A DNA stretch of 31,763 nt from positions 1 to 31,763 of the forward strand of contig CAJJUC010000008.1 of the NCBI GenBank assembly GCA_905195005.1, written 5' to 3'. Made by a program: the position numbers and the translations under genes. Origin of the DNA: an uncultured Eubacteriales bacterium. Lineage in GTDB: Bacteria; Bacillota; Clostridia; UMGS1883. Below, in pieces: positions 1-9,984 of the stretch. Each line of letters starts with the position of its first letter. Position 1 is the first letter of the stretch. The notes beneath the pieces are model-generated. The model was not told where the DNA came from. It did no database searches and worked only from the letters and a program-made list of their open reading frames with translations.

Positions 1-1388
1 ACCGCTGCTCCGTTTTCATCAACATAGCTTTCCGCTTTTGCTCTGAACGAAATCCTGTATTTCTTATTGTTCTTCATCTGAACATGCTGCTTAAGCGAAT
101 CGGAGGTTTCAATCATTCTGTATGCCGTGGCGAAGCTTTCATCCTTTTCAAGCTTGGTTTCATCCTCAAAGCTCCAGCCGGCACTTTCGATTGCCGCATC
201 TTTATCAACAGCGCCGTAGTTAACAGCTTCCTGATAAGGCATACTGAGCGGTTCAATGCTCATGTCCGACATGTAAACATAGCTGCCTGCCCCTTTATTG
301 AGATATGCCCTGAATTCAACCTTTGCGTCCGCACGCTCACCCATGGTATTAAGACCCCGGAAATAAATCCATTCATAGTACTGCCAGTCTTCAGTTAAAG
401 TCTTCCCGGATGAGGTTGTCGGCCATTTGCTTATTCGGCTGTCTGTTTTGTTCCCGTTTGTGTTATATGCAATAATACAAACATCACCGCCGGTTGCACC
501 TTCCGCAAAGTCAGCTCTCGCCCACATGCCGATTTTATAAGCCCTGTTGTACCACAGTCCCGGAATATCTCTGTATATTCCGACATAGCCTGAATTTTTT
601 GCTCTTATACGCTGCGACGAGCCGCTTACGCCCTCCGGCGGAACAACATTTTCGCCGTCTGCCGCCGTTAATCTCGTTCTTGTAAATTCACTTCTCCAAT
701 TGTAAATATCAAGCTCAAATTCATTTCCGCCCGCGGAGCTATCCTTCACGACGGGCTCAACGATAAAATCATCGATTGAAAAATCATACGGTCCGCTGCC
801 GCCTTCAATATTTGAAAATTCTCCGGTGCTGCCGAATCGGATGCCGATAGAACCGACTGCATTTTCATCAACAGGTTCATCCGGGTTGGCAACAACCCAT
901 ATATCAGACGTCATGGATAACTCTCCGCTAACATGCACCCACTCATTTGTTTTAAATTCAGCATCATTGAACTCAAATGCCCTGTAACCGTTCTTTCCGC
1001 TTTGTGTTTTGCAGAGATATAATAATTGAAACTTATTACTCTTAAGAGAAATATCATTCAGCTTAATCCATGCTGAAAATCGGTACAGCTGATTGGGAAT
1101 AATCTTTAACTGAAAATTTATCGATGACATGTTTTCATTGTAAATTAACCTTGCTGCACCCTTGCTGCCGTTTGCTCCGTCTGCATATGTTATCGAATTT
1201 CCGGAGCCTGAGTTAACTATTTTCTTTGAATCCAAATCGCTGCTTATGGTATTCTCCTCAAAGGTCTCGTAAAGACACAGATTGTTTTCATAAACGTCAA
1301 CGGCATCTTGATCCGATGCGATTGACGTGATGCCCGGCATCACAGAAATTGCCAATATCAGCAATAAACATATAAATTTTCTTTTCAC
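1..1388 (-). CDS. Secreted carbohydrate-binding multi-domain protein, partial (runs off left edge)
   Basis: The frame is open from a GTG at 1388 to the window edge (462 codons), so the C-terminus is missing. The start is supported by AGGAGG six bases upstream, and the preceding gene's TAG stop overlaps this ribosome binding site. Residues 1 to about 22 form a signal peptide (a basic VKRKF followed by a hydrophobic run). The rest reads as jelly-roll carbohydrate-binding segments, with phrases such as 'YRFSAWIKLNDISLK', 'FSIDDFIVEP' and 'YKIGMWARADFAEGA'. It is a close paralogue of the protein at 15704-18070 and matches it segment by segment up to the cut ('YRISFRAKAESYVDENGA' against 'YKITFKAKAESYVDKNGA'). 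By analogy the missing part would hold the rest of the third binding domain and two Ig-like domains. No catalytic motif is visible. A role in binding polysaccharide outside the cell is inference. Confidence 0.85.
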   Translation of the reverse strand, partial: MKRKFICLLLILAISVMPGITSIASDQDAVDVYENNLCLYETFEENTISSDLDSKKIVNSGSGNSITYADGANGSKGAARLIYNENMSSINFQLKIIPNQLYRFSAWIKLNDISLKSNKFQLLYLCKTQSGKNGYRAFEFNDAEFKTNEWVHVSGELSMTSDIWVVANPDEPVDENAVGSIGIRFGSTGEFSNIEGGSGPYDFSIDDFIVEPVVKDSSAGGNEFELDIYNWRSEFTRTRLTAADGENVVPPEGVSGSSQRIRAKNSGYVGIYRDIPGLWYNRAYKIGMWARADFAEGATGGDVCIIAYNTNGNKTDSRISKWPTTSSGKTLTEDWQYYEWIYFRGLNTMGERADAKVEFRAYLNKGAGSYVYMSDMSIEPLSMPYQEAVNYGAVDKDAAIESAGWSFEDETKLEKDESFATAYRMIETSDSLKQHVQMKNNKKYRISFRAKAESYVDENGAA

Positions 1389-1398
1389 TGTTATCCTC

Positions 1399-4395
1399 CT
1401 AACTTACCAAAACCGTTACATTCTTCATCAGGCATATCCCGTTTTCAACAACTGCGATTGTGACAGTGCATTCTCCGGTTCCGATTGCAGTGATATTCAA
1501 TCCGTTGGCGGAAAGCACGCCTTCATTGCTGCTCTTTGTATATACGGCTGCTTTTGAGAGATCGTACCGCCTGCTTTTTCCGGTAATTCCGTTCAGCGTG
1601 AGCTCTGTGCTGCTGCCTGCGCTCAGCATTACGATTGAATCGGCGTCAATATCCTGAAGCTTATAGGAAAAGCTCTTCCCGCATTCAGGCTCTATCCCCG
1701 ATTTTTCGATAATGCTTCTTGCCGCATCCGGCCAATCGGCATTCTCGTAAAGCTTTGTGCCGTACATCACGTTATTTGGGCCGCCATTAAATGAGCAGTT
1801 GCTCGTTGTTGTGTAATTGTTTATATATCGGTTGTTATCGATCGATTTCGTCCAAACCGACAGCCACTTTGGAACGCTCGGCTGACTTACTCCGTAAACA
1901 AACCACAACGGAGTGCTTGTCAGATCAACAACGTTTTTGGACATTTCCCAAAAGCTTGACCCCTCGTCCGTGTACAGCGATGCGCCGGTGCATCTTTCGT
2001 CCTCGATATAATTTTCGGTTATTATATTGTAATTGCCCGCAGCTCCGCCCGTTGGTCCGTTTGTGTAAATACCGCCGCCGTCCGACACTTTATCATTTAG
2101 GAAATTATGAATATAGTTGTTTTTTATAACTACATTCTTTAGCCCGGAGGTTTTTATTCCGTCCCATCCGTATCCGATGTGCATGCCGCTGTACGGAACA
2201 TCTGTTATTTCGTTATTTCTGATAACCGTGTTTTTCGGAAATCCGACAGATAAACCGGCTGCTGATTTATAGTCCACCGCAACCTTATGAATATAATTAT
2301 TTGCAATAATGTTATCCGTTATGAATAATTCTTCGCTTGCAGGGTTGTATACATCCACATTGCCCGTATCAGGCTCGCCCAAATTTATTGCGGAGCCGGA
2401 TATTTCACAAAACTCGTTTTCCGTTATATTACAGCCCTGTATTGCGCCTGTCATTTTAAGCGCCGTTGCTCCGAGTCTGCTGAACCTGCATTTGTTAAAA
2501 TCAATATTATGCGCATTTTCAACTTCAATTGCGGCATCGATAAGCTTGTCGTCAATATCCGAATATCTTAAATGGTTATTCTGCGCGTCTGAATGTCCGT
2601 ATGTTGTACTCGGTCGGTTCCACGTTGTGTAACTGAATTCAATATTTTCAAACAGAATATTTTTTACAGGCTGACCTGCCGAAGCGCCTTTAACCTCTAT
2701 AAGCTTTTCGACCGTCGGCAAAACAGCCTCGAGGCTGTTAATGTTTTCAAAAAAGCGCGGCTTGTAGTATAAATATCCGCCCTTGGAATCGTAATACCAC
2801 TCACCCTCTTCGTCCAGAAGCTCCAAAGCATTTTCATAGTAATAAGGAGGTGCCGAAACAGAGCTTGAGCCTTTGTTGATGATTGTGCTCCAACCCGGTT
2901 CATCCATTTTGAAGATGACCCTTCCTCCGCTTTCACTGACAGAAGCCGCCTGGCAGCGCGGATTTGTCCACAGAGAATAAAATACCATTTCCAAATCGGA
3001 TATATTTTTGTAATTCAAAAATGAAGTATCCGAGGTTGCTAATCCGTTCTCTCCCAAAAATTCTCCGTCCGGAAGTCCGGAGCTGCTCCTCGCCCTCACT
3101 GCTCTTACGCCGTTAACAAAAAACTGACGTGATTTCAGACCGATGCCGAGATATGCTCTGTAAATATTTTTTGAAGCGTCATAAAGCTGAAAGCTCCTGA
3201 CCTTCTTTCCTCCGCTGAAAATAACCTTTTCGTCATTGCATGCGGCATAAATTACATTTACGTTATCGCTGCAATCCTCGCTTCCGAATTGAATGGGGAA
3301 CTTAATTTTGTCATATGTGCCGCCGCGGAGCATAACATGAATGTCGCCTTGCGCTTCGGGAAGCATTTCCCTAACCCTGTTTTTCGCTCCCTCAACGGTT
3401 GTATACGGGTTATTCACCGTGCCCTCCTCGGTGCTGTTTCTTTTTGTCGGGTCAACATAAATGTAAGAATCCGCCGGCAGCTTAAACGCTGCGTCGTTTT
3501 GTATGACAGGCTTGAGCGTGGTTGCTTCGCACAGAATCAGCTTCGCATATTTTGCGCTGCTGTCATTCGGAAGCGCTGTGCTCCAGCTGCCGCCTGCGTT
3601 TGCTTTCAGGCTTTTGGGCTCGGTTTTTAAACCGATTAGCTTGTTGCTGCTGTCATACAATGCCAAAGCGCTTATCAAATCCAAATCTTTTTTATTGTTT
3701 TCAATGTTTATGCTTCCGCTTACTTCTGCCGCGTCATCAGTCCATATATCAGCATTAATTTTTGCACTGATAAGCTCCTCATCGACGGGAACACTTTCAT
3801 CATCGGTTGTAATCAATTCCAGCTTATATTCATCAAGGTAATATCTTATATCTTCTCCGCTTGACTGACTGACGTATCCGTTACCTATGCGCAAATCAAA
3901 CCGGGATTCCTCCTCTTCATTACAGTACTCCGAAGGGTTACCGACAACATTCAAAAGTCCGTCATATGTAAAGACAGCTTCCACATACTTCCACTGCCCG
4001 GCGCTAAGGCTCTCCGCCTTTGCGCCGAACATCAGATATCCGTTTTTCCCCGATTTGGTTTTCGTCCAATATATAAAATTTACCATGTTTGCGGAAAGCG
4101 TGTTTCCGTCCGGCTTAATCCATGCGGAAATTTTATACCTGTTTCCCTTCAGCATTTTTCCCGGAAGATTTGTCAAATCCTCCAAATTTCTGATTTGCCT
4201 TACGTGCAGTCCGCCTTTATTTCCGACTCCGCCGGTTCTTTTCCATGACAGGACAAGATTTCCGCCGACATTTCCCTTGCCGGAATCAAAGCTTTCGCTT
4301 GCCACGATTTGCGTTGAAGCATCAGCTTCAACGCAAACCTGCAATGTAAGCAAAAACATAAGGACAGCCAACGACAGCGCCATTGTTCTTTTCAC
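1399..4395 (-). CDS. Secreted right-handed parallel beta-helix protein, candidate glycosidase or lyase
   Basis: I chose the GTG at 4395 (998 aa): AAAGAGG lies eight bases upstream, whereas the in-frame GTG at 4404 falls inside that site. Residues 1-27 are a signal peptide. About 30-195 is a CBM-like jelly roll, and 205-305 is a second beta-rich segment. About 310-880 is a parallel beta-helix that opens with the 'IYVDPTKRNSTEEGT' and 'NPYTTVEGAKNRVREM' type of entry, and 915-998 is a Big_2-like tail. Acidic or aromatic motifs shared with the neighbour at 4427-8278 are NPRC, GHSDAQNN, VAVDYKSAA, PYSG-HIG-GW, DGGGIY and LYTDEGSSFW. From memory the YSG/DGGGIY/DEGS pattern resembles GH141-like beta-helix proteins. 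I cannot confirm family or substrate. The TAG stop overlaps the ribosome binding site of the next gene. No anchor is seen, so it is probably released or bound through its CBM. Confidence 0.88.
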   Translation of the reverse strand: MKRTMALSLAVLMFLLTLQVCVEADASTQIVASESFDSGKGNVGGNLVLSWKRTGGVGNKGGLHVRQIRNLEDLTNLPGKMLKGNRYKISAWIKPDGNTLSANMVNFIYWTKTKSGKNGYLMFGAKAESLSAGQWKYVEAVFTYDGLLNVVGNPSEYCNEEEESRFDLRIGNGYVSQSSGEDIRYYLDEYKLELITTDDESVPVDEELISAKINADIWTDDAAEVSGSINIENNKKDLDLISALALYDSSNKLIGLKTEPKSLKANAGGSWSTALPNDSSAKYAKLILCEATTLKPVIQNDAAFKLPADSYIYVDPTKRNSTEEGTVNNPYTTVEGAKNRVREMLPEAQGDIHVMLRGGTYDKIKFPIQFGSEDCSDNVNVIYAACNDEKVIFSGGKKVRSFQLYDASKNIYRAYLGIGLKSRQFFVNGVRAVRARSSSGLPDGEFLGENGLATSDTSFLNYKNISDLEMVFYSLWTNPRCQAASVSESGGRVIFKMDEPGWSTIINKGSSSVSAPPYYYENALELLDEEGEWYYDSKGGYLYYKPRFFENINSLEAVLPTVEKLIEVKGASAGQPVKNILFENIEFSYTTWNRPSTTYGHSDAQNNHLRYSDIDDKLIDAAIEVENAHNIDFNKCRFSRLGATALKMTGAIQGCNITENEFCEISGSAINLGEPDTGNVDVYNPASEELFITDNIIANNYIHKVAVDYKSAAGLSVGFPKNTVIRNNEITDVPYSGMHIGYGWDGIKTSGLKNVVIKNNYIHNFLNDKVSDGGGIYTNGPTGGAAGNYNIITENYIEDERCTGASLYTDEGSSFWEMSKNVVDLTSTPLWFVYGVSQPSVPKWLSVWTKSIDNNRYINNYTTTSNCSFNGGPNNVMYGTKLYENADWPDAARSIIEKSGIEPECGKSFSYKLQDIDADSIVMLSAGSSTELTLNGITGKSRRYDLSKAAVYTKSSNEGVLSANGLNITAIGTGECTVTIAVVENGICLMKNVTVLVS

Positions 4396-4426
4396 TAAAA
4401 TCACCTCTTTATTGTGATTGCACGGC

Positions 4427-7400
4427 CTATTTTCGGCTGGTTACCGGGGTGAACTCAATATTTCCGCTGTTTGCATATACTCCGAAATATCCGTCGCAGT
4501 CTATATATCCGTCAGCACTGTCAAGATAATCAAAAATATTTTTGCCGTCAATATTAAGAATAACTCTCACTCCGTCTTTTTCCATTATTCTGCCGACCGT
4601 AATATGATACTTTTTACCGTATTCAAAAACCGTTCCCTTGTTCGGATAACCCGGTCCGCCGGCGGGATTAAGACTTGCATCGGCAAATATCGCCGTTCTG
4701 ACGCCGTTGTTAAACCTCTGAAGCTCCAAAATATCATTCTTAAAGCCTATGAGATAACACGTTCCGTCAATTCCTTTTTCCAAATCCGCAGCTCCGAGTA
4801 CCAGCGACGGCCAGCCTCCTGAAGCATTAATCTTCATATCAAACTCCAGCAGCTCGCTTCCGAACATTTGCTTTGAATAATAAGCTGCCGATCCGGAGGT
4901 GCTTATCTGCACACCGCCGCCCGAGGCTGTTATTTCTCCGCCTTCCCAGCTTGTTTTTTGGGTGATTTGTTCGCTTATATCAGTTCCTTTGGCGCTTCCG
5001 GTTTCTTCAAAGCCGTAAGAAATGACAGATACGGGTATCGTTTTTTCAATCGTAACATCCGCAACGGTAAAGCTTGCGTTAAGGCTTGTTTTACCGTTCT
5101 TCAAGCCCGTTATGTTCCCCTGCTTGTCAACCGCTGCAATCTCGGGATTTTCAATTGTGAATTTTGCATTGGGCAAGGATATTTGTCTGCCCTTATTTGT
5201 AATCCCTTTTCCGCTGATCATAGTGCGGGCGTCCTTCATAACGGAAACTGACGTCCGGTTCAGCTCAACCGAATTAAGCCTCTCGCCGACGAACACATCT
5301 GCCTCAAGCTCTATAAGTACTTTATCGTAAGTAAGCAAATAGCATAAAACCTTTGTTTCGCCGACAGCATTGCCTGTTATAATGCCGTCCTTATCAACCG
5401 ACGCAATGCTAGGATTAAGGCTTTTATAATAAACCGGAACGCCGGATATGTCATAGTTCTGGTTTTTTCTTCCATGCGCTTTTATATCTATCTTTTCCTG
5501 TTTTCCTTTTTCAATTGCATATTCCTTTGTTACGAGCCTTGCATACTGCACCGTGGCGGGATAAAGCTTTTCATATTCAGGCTCAAGCCCGGACTCGTCA
5601 ATGACCTCCCGAGCCTCCTTCGGCCATTCTGCGTTCGGATATACGTGAGCCGCCTCAATCTTGTTGTTTGTTCCCGCTTCGTACATGACCGGAGTGGTGC
5701 TCCAATTGTTTACCGCCTGGTTGTCATGAATGGTCCATGTCCATATATGAAGCCATTTCGGCGATGCCGGCGAGCTGCCGTCCTTTCCGCCGTGTACTGC
5801 AACATCGGAATAATCAATAACATTTTCCGTCAGCTTCCAGAAGGTTGACCCCTCATCGGGGTACAATGCTCCGTGCTTATTGCGCATGTTTTCAATATAG
5901 TTCCTTGAAACAAGATTCGGATTATCCTCCGTTCCTCCAGTTCCGCCGATAAGATAGATGCCTGCGCCGTCAAACACGGTGCTGTCCATAATGTTATGCA
6001 GATAATTGGCGCTTATCTTTAAATTATATATTGCGGAGGTTTTTAAATCGCTCCATCCGAAACCGATATGAAATCCGCTGTAAGGCGCCTCGCCTATATC
6101 ATTATGCGATATTTCGGTGTTTTTCGGAAAACCCGCCGATATTGCGGCAGCCGATTTGTAATCAACCGCAACGTTATGAATATAGTTATCGGAAATTTTG
6201 TTATTACTTATATAATATTTGCCGTCCTTCGGGTTTGAAATATTCTCCACTTCGTAATCGAAGTCACCGAGAGTTATCGCCGTTCCCGAAATATCATAGA
6301 AATGGTTTCCGATGACGCTGCAGTTTCTTATGCCGCCAAGCATCTGCAAAGCCGTTATTCCCAGTCTTCTGAATGTGCAATACTGAAAATTCACGTTCTG
6401 CGCATTTCTGACCATGATTGCTGTGTCGGGAATGCGCTCACGCTGCGACGGATCGGGATTTCCAAGCTCACGCAAAATGTTATTCTGAGCATCGCTGTGT
6501 CCGTGATCGCTGCTCGGACGCATCCATGTTGTGTTCTCAAAGCAAACATTTTCAAATGATATATTTTTAATCGGTTTATCAACGGTTCCTTCAAGAATCA
6601 TCATTTCCTCGCCGATGGGGAGGATGGCGTCGGCGCTGTTTATGTCCTCAAATATTCTTGGAATATAGTACAGCATGCCCTCATTCGTATCTAAGTACCA
6701 CTCGCCGTCCCTGTCAAGCAGCTCATAAGCGTTTTCGTAATATATCGGATAGGTTGCCGAGCTTGCGCCCTTGTTTGTCACATATTTAAAGCCCGGCTGC
6801 TTCATAATAATCTTCGCCCTGCCGTTTTCAACGCTTACGCTGTCCACTCCGCAGCGCGGATTTGTCCATTCATCGGAATACACAAATTCCAGATCCTTAA
6901 TGTTCTTATAGGCTGTCAGGAAGGTATCCGCCGATGTATATCCGTATGATTTATCAAGAACGGCATCGCTGAGTCCGCCCTCGCTGCGCGCTCTTGTCGC
7001 TCTTATGCCGTTAATAAAAAGCTGCCTCGTTTTTATGTCTTTCCCGACATAAGTCTTATAAATATTTTTTCCGGCATCGTGAAGCGTGAATCCCGAAACA
7101 TGAACTCCCATAGAAATACATGCCTGACCGTCACCGTAGGATTTGACAAACAAATGGCTTGTGTTGTCGCTTAGTTTATCGGAATTTAATTTCAGGGCTT
7201 CATCCGTATAGTATTCACCGGCTTTAAGGTAAATATAAATGTCGTTTTTACTCTCGGGCTGAAGCTGCGCATACTTTTCAAAAGCTGCTTTTACCGATTT
7301 ATACGGCGCAGTCTCGGTACCGTCGTTTTCATCGCTGCCGTTTTCCGCATCCGCATATATAAAGCAGCGGTTTTTTGTTTCAAGAATGCCGGTGACAATC

Positions 7401-8278
7401 CGCGCGGCTTGTGCACGGGTAAGCGATTTGTCTGCCGCTGAGCTTTCCTCTGAAAAAAGTCTGATGCTGCCGCAAACCGATATTTTGTGTTCTTTCTCGA
7501 TCATTTCGGTGATTTCCTCAGCCGCTTTTAAAGAAATATCCCCTGCGGAAGCATATTTTTCCGAACCGCTTAATGGATAAAGTGCAGTTACGGCCGTTAC
7601 AAACTCGGCAGCGGAGATTTTACCATCGGGGTTGAAATTTTCCTTGCTGTCAGTTAACAAAAGACCGTTTTGCAGCGCAATTTTAATATAATCCTCCGCC
7701 CAATGACCGTTTATGTCGGCAGGTGCCGAAGCTTCATCGTTCTCGCGGGGAAGCGCTTTTTTCGGGATGACGGATATTTCATCAATGAAGTATGAAATTT
7801 TTTCGTTGCCGCTGCCAATCCTGAAGGTCAGTTTTCCCGCGCCGCTAACATCAAAGCCCTGGGAATTTTTTGACGGAACAATCCAGTCAAAGGAGTATTT
7901 TCTCCATTCTTCATCAATATACATTCCCTTTTTTGTGCAGAACTCGCCGCCCTCGTCAAATTCCTGCACAACGGAAATCATGTTGCTTCCCTTGCTTAAT
8001 TTTGCATAAAAGGAAATTGAATATGACTCTCCGCTTAAGAAATCATTTTTAAAATATATTCCGCCCTTATTTTCTTTAACCGTTACTTTTGCACAGTGTC
8101 CCGTGGAGTTTGCACCGCCCTTGCTCCGTATCAGATCCACGCCGTTTAATTCCCAGCCCTCAGCGCTTTGTTCAAAACTGCCGTTTGCAATAATATTGCT
8201 GCCGGTATTTGCACTGACCGGAATGAACGGAAGAGCTATCAGCGAAGCAAGCGTCAGGCTCAAAATTCTCTTTTTCAT
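4427..8278 (-). CDS. Secreted CBM / SLH / parallel beta-helix / Big_2 multi-domain protein
   Basis: This protein has 1283 residues. The domains in order are: signal peptide 1-23; CBM-like jelly roll about 25-172, ending 'ISYFIDEISVIP'; an SLH repeat about 186-235 ('DINGHWAEDYIKIALQNGLL', 'FNPDGKISAAEFV'); a weaker second SLH-like repeat about 245-300 ('SLTRAQAARIV'); a parallel beta-helix about 306-860; two Big_2-like Ig domains about 910-1088; and a C-terminal LamG or DUF1080-like sandwich about 1089-1283. The helix shares GHSDAQNN (593-600), VDYKSAA (705-711), HIGFGW (737-742), DGAGIY (770-775) and DEGS (808-811) with the next gene, so the two are paralogues. The start follows the previous stop by three bases, and its GGAGG lies inside the final codons of that gene, which implies translational coupling. 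SLH modules normally bind pyruvylated wall polymer; here they sit inside the chain. Catalytic activity is inferred, not shown. Confidence 0.9.
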   Translation of the reverse strand: MKKRILSLTLASLIALPFIPVSANTGSNIIANGSFEQSAEGWELNGVDLIRSKGGANSTGHCAKVTVKENKGGIYFKNDFLSGESYSISFYAKLSKGSNMISVVQEFDEGGEFCTKKGMYIDEEWRKYSFDWIVPSKNSQGFDVSGAGKLTFRIGSGNEKISYFIDEISVIPKKALPRENDEASAPADINGHWAEDYIKIALQNGLLLTDSKENFNPDGKISAAEFVTAVTALYPLSGSEKYASAGDISLKAAEEITEMIEKEHKISVCGSIRLFSEESSAADKSLTRAQAARIVTGILETKNRCFIYADAENGSDENDGTETAPYKSVKAAFEKYAQLQPESKNDIYIYLKAGEYYTDEALKLNSDKLSDNTSHLFVKSYGDGQACISMGVHVSGFTLHDAGKNIYKTYVGKDIKTRQLFINGIRATRARSEGGLSDAVLDKSYGYTSADTFLTAYKNIKDLEFVYSDEWTNPRCGVDSVSVENGRAKIIMKQPGFKYVTNKGASSATYPIYYENAYELLDRDGEWYLDTNEGMLYYIPRIFEDINSADAILPIGEEMMILEGTVDKPIKNISFENVCFENTTWMRPSSDHGHSDAQNNILRELGNPDPSQRERIPDTAIMVRNAQNVNFQYCTFRRLGITALQMLGGIRNCSVIGNHFYDISGTAITLGDFDYEVENISNPKDGKYYISNNKISDNYIHNVAVDYKSAAAISAGFPKNTEISHNDIGEAPYSGFHIGFGWSDLKTSAIYNLKISANYLHNIMDSTVFDGAGIYLIGGTGGTEDNPNLVSRNYIENMRNKHGALYPDEGSTFWKLTENVIDYSDVAVHGGKDGSSPASPKWLHIWTWTIHDNQAVNNWSTTPVMYEAGTNNKIEAAHVYPNAEWPKEAREVIDESGLEPEYEKLYPATVQYARLVTKEYAIEKGKQEKIDIKAHGRKNQNYDISGVPVYYKSLNPSIASVDKDGIITGNAVGETKVLCYLLTYDKVLIELEADVFVGERLNSVELNRTSVSVMKDARTMISGKGITNKGRQISLPNAKFTIENPEIAAVDKQGNITGLKNGKTSLNASFTVADVTIEKTIPVSVISYGFEETGSAKGTDISEQITQKTSWEGGEITASGGGVQISTSGSAAYYSKQMFGSELLEFDMKINASGGWPSLVLGAADLEKGIDGTCYLIGFKNDILELQRFNNGVRTAIFADASLNPAGGPGYPNKGTVFEYGKKYHITVGRIMEKDGVRVILNIDGKNIFDYLDSADGYIDCDGYFGVYANSGNIEFTPVTSRK

Positions 8279-8281
8279 TGC

Positions 8282-9961
8282 TTAACCTCCAATAACGTCC
8301 AGCATACCGTAAATCATTTTGGAAACCTCAGCACGGCTTATTGCCGATTTCGGCATAAAGCAGCCGTTATCGTCACCGCTTATAATGCCTAATTTTTTCA
8401 GCTTTCCGACAGCTTCAAGCGCATATGAAGATATTTCCGTTTCGTCTGCAAAAGTCTCCTCGGAGGGAGTGGCTTCAATCCCGGCATGATTCAGCGCACG
8501 GGCAATCATAACGGCGGCATCCTCCCTGGTGATTGTTGCGCCGATGCCGAATTTACCGTCGCCGATTCCGTTTATGATATTTGCATTTACGCATGCCGCA
8601 AGGTAAGGCGCATACCATGCGCTGTCTGTCACATCGGTAAATTCAGTATTCCCGGAGGTTATGTCTATCTTGCTTCCGACCGCTATAACCTTTGCAAATT
8701 CCTCCCTCAGCATGCTCTCTCCCGGATAAAACTTTCCATCGCCTTTTCCGCTCAGTATTCCTCTGTTTGCAAGCGAAACAATATAACCCTTTGCCCATGA
8801 AACGTTGTTTATATCGCTGAATATATCATCCGACGGCTGCACTGTGCCGGGCGTGTTTCCGCCGCCGATACCGCCGCCGATTGTAACGTCACGCTTTTTT
8901 CCTCCCGATCCGCCGGAGCTGCCGCTGCCGCTGCTGTCCTTTTCAGCTGCAACCTGACTGCTTATTATTTTAAACTCCGTTTGCAAGGTATTAACACTTA
9001 TTATGTTATTATCCTCCTTAAGCCTCTGGCAAACCGTGAGCTTCTTTTTATCCGATAAATTATCGAAATCCGATTTGTCCAATGTGATTGTGCCTCTGTC
9101 CTCGAAGAATTTCAGCAAATCTGTGATGCTGCCGTAATCGAGCTGCTTTAATGCGGTAACAACAACCGCTTTGTCAAATGCCTTTCCGATATCGTCCTTT
9201 AAAAGTGACTTTGGCGTTTCAAAATAACCGAATCCGGCTTTTTTGTCGCTCAGTTTATCATAGTATAAGACGCTCAGCTCCAGAACGGACTTGGCATTTT
9301 CAACGGCAGCTGTCCATTCTTCGCCGCTGCCGGCAGAAAGAATCTCTGCGCTGAGCATCAGATTGCCAAACCTTTCTTTGAAAAGCTGCAATTTTTCCGT
9401 AAGGTTTGAAAGATCCTCTTTAACGGCAAAATCCACAGTTTTTAATTCGTTATCAACCAGGGAATATACGGACTCCGGCAATTTCAGATACGCTGTTAGC
9501 TCAACCGGCGAAATATCCTTATTTGCTGTCAGAAAGCTGTTCACATCCTCAGCCGTATTCAAGCCGTTCAGGAACTTAACGCTGTCAAGCGCATTTACAA
9601 AAGGATACGGCTTCGAAACAATTTTTCCGTCATTTCCGCTTAATCTGAGTATATATTCTCCCGTTGCCGCATCGGACGGCAGGTTAAATGAATCAAAAAC
9701 ATATTTATACCCTGCCTTCCCGGAAGCATCCTTAATTTCCTCGGCATAGCTGTTTTCCTGACCCATGTAAATCATGGCAGTTCCGTCTCCGCTAAGAAGC
9801 TGCAGCGTCATTCTTCCGAGATCCTTATCCGACACAACCGAAACATCAAGCTTGTTAAGCTCTGCCGATATGCTCACATTATCAGCATTGAATGCACCAA
9901 CGCAGGTCAGCTGAAAGGTAAGAATCAGCACCAAAAAACAAACAAACGCAATTCTTTTCAT
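8282..9961 (-). CDS. Secreted protein with three C-terminal SLH domains
   Basis: The start is the ATG at 9961 (559 aa), because GGAGG sits five bases before it and lies inside the possible upstream ATG at 9973. A signal peptide covers about 1-24. A beta-rich domain at about 30-120 ('GEYILRLSGNDGK') is followed by a mostly helical region at about 125-340 of no family I recognise. A Gly/Ser linker (about 343-376) leads to three SLH repeats: 'DINNVSWAKGYIVSLANRGI', 'FTDVTDSAWYAPYLAACVNA' and 'FADETEISSYALEAVGKLKK', each followed by the usual FxPxxxxxREE-like half. The three SLH repeats should anchor it non-covalently to the cell wall. It lies 23 bases after the 891-residue SLH protein and is coupled to the beta-helix gene downstream, so a role as surface scaffold for the locus enzymes is plausible. 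That role is inferred. Confidence 0.88.
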   Translation of the reverse strand: MKRIAFVCFLVLILTFQLTCVGAFNADNVSISAELNKLDVSVVSDKDLGRMTLQLLSGDGTAMIYMGQENSYAEEIKDASGKAGYKYVFDSFNLPSDAATGEYILRLSGNDGKIVSKPYPFVNALDSVKFLNGLNTAEDVNSFLTANKDISPVELTAYLKLPESVYSLVDNELKTVDFAVKEDLSNLTEKLQLFKERFGNLMLSAEILSAGSGEEWTAAVENAKSVLELSVLYYDKLSDKKAGFGYFETPKSLLKDDIGKAFDKAVVVTALKQLDYGSITDLLKFFEDRGTITLDKSDFDNLSDKKKLTVCQRLKEDNNIISVNTLQTEFKIISSQVAAEKDSSGSGSSGGSGGKKRDVTIGGGIGGGNTPGTVQPSDDIFSDINNVSWAKGYIVSLANRGILSGKGDGKFYPGESMLREEFAKVIAVGSKIDITSGNTEFTDVTDSAWYAPYLAACVNANIINGIGDGKFGIGATITREDAAVMIARALNHAGIEATPSEETFADETEISSYALEAVGKLKKLGIISGDDNGCFMPKSAISRAEVSKMIYGMLDVIGG

Positions 9962-9984
9962 GTTTACCTCCATTATAATCTTCT

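Noticed and set aside
3887..4417. Plus-strand frame of 176 codons antisense to the 5' end of a beta-helix gene
   Set aside because: It mirrors the coding pattern of the real gene and shows no recognisable protein features.
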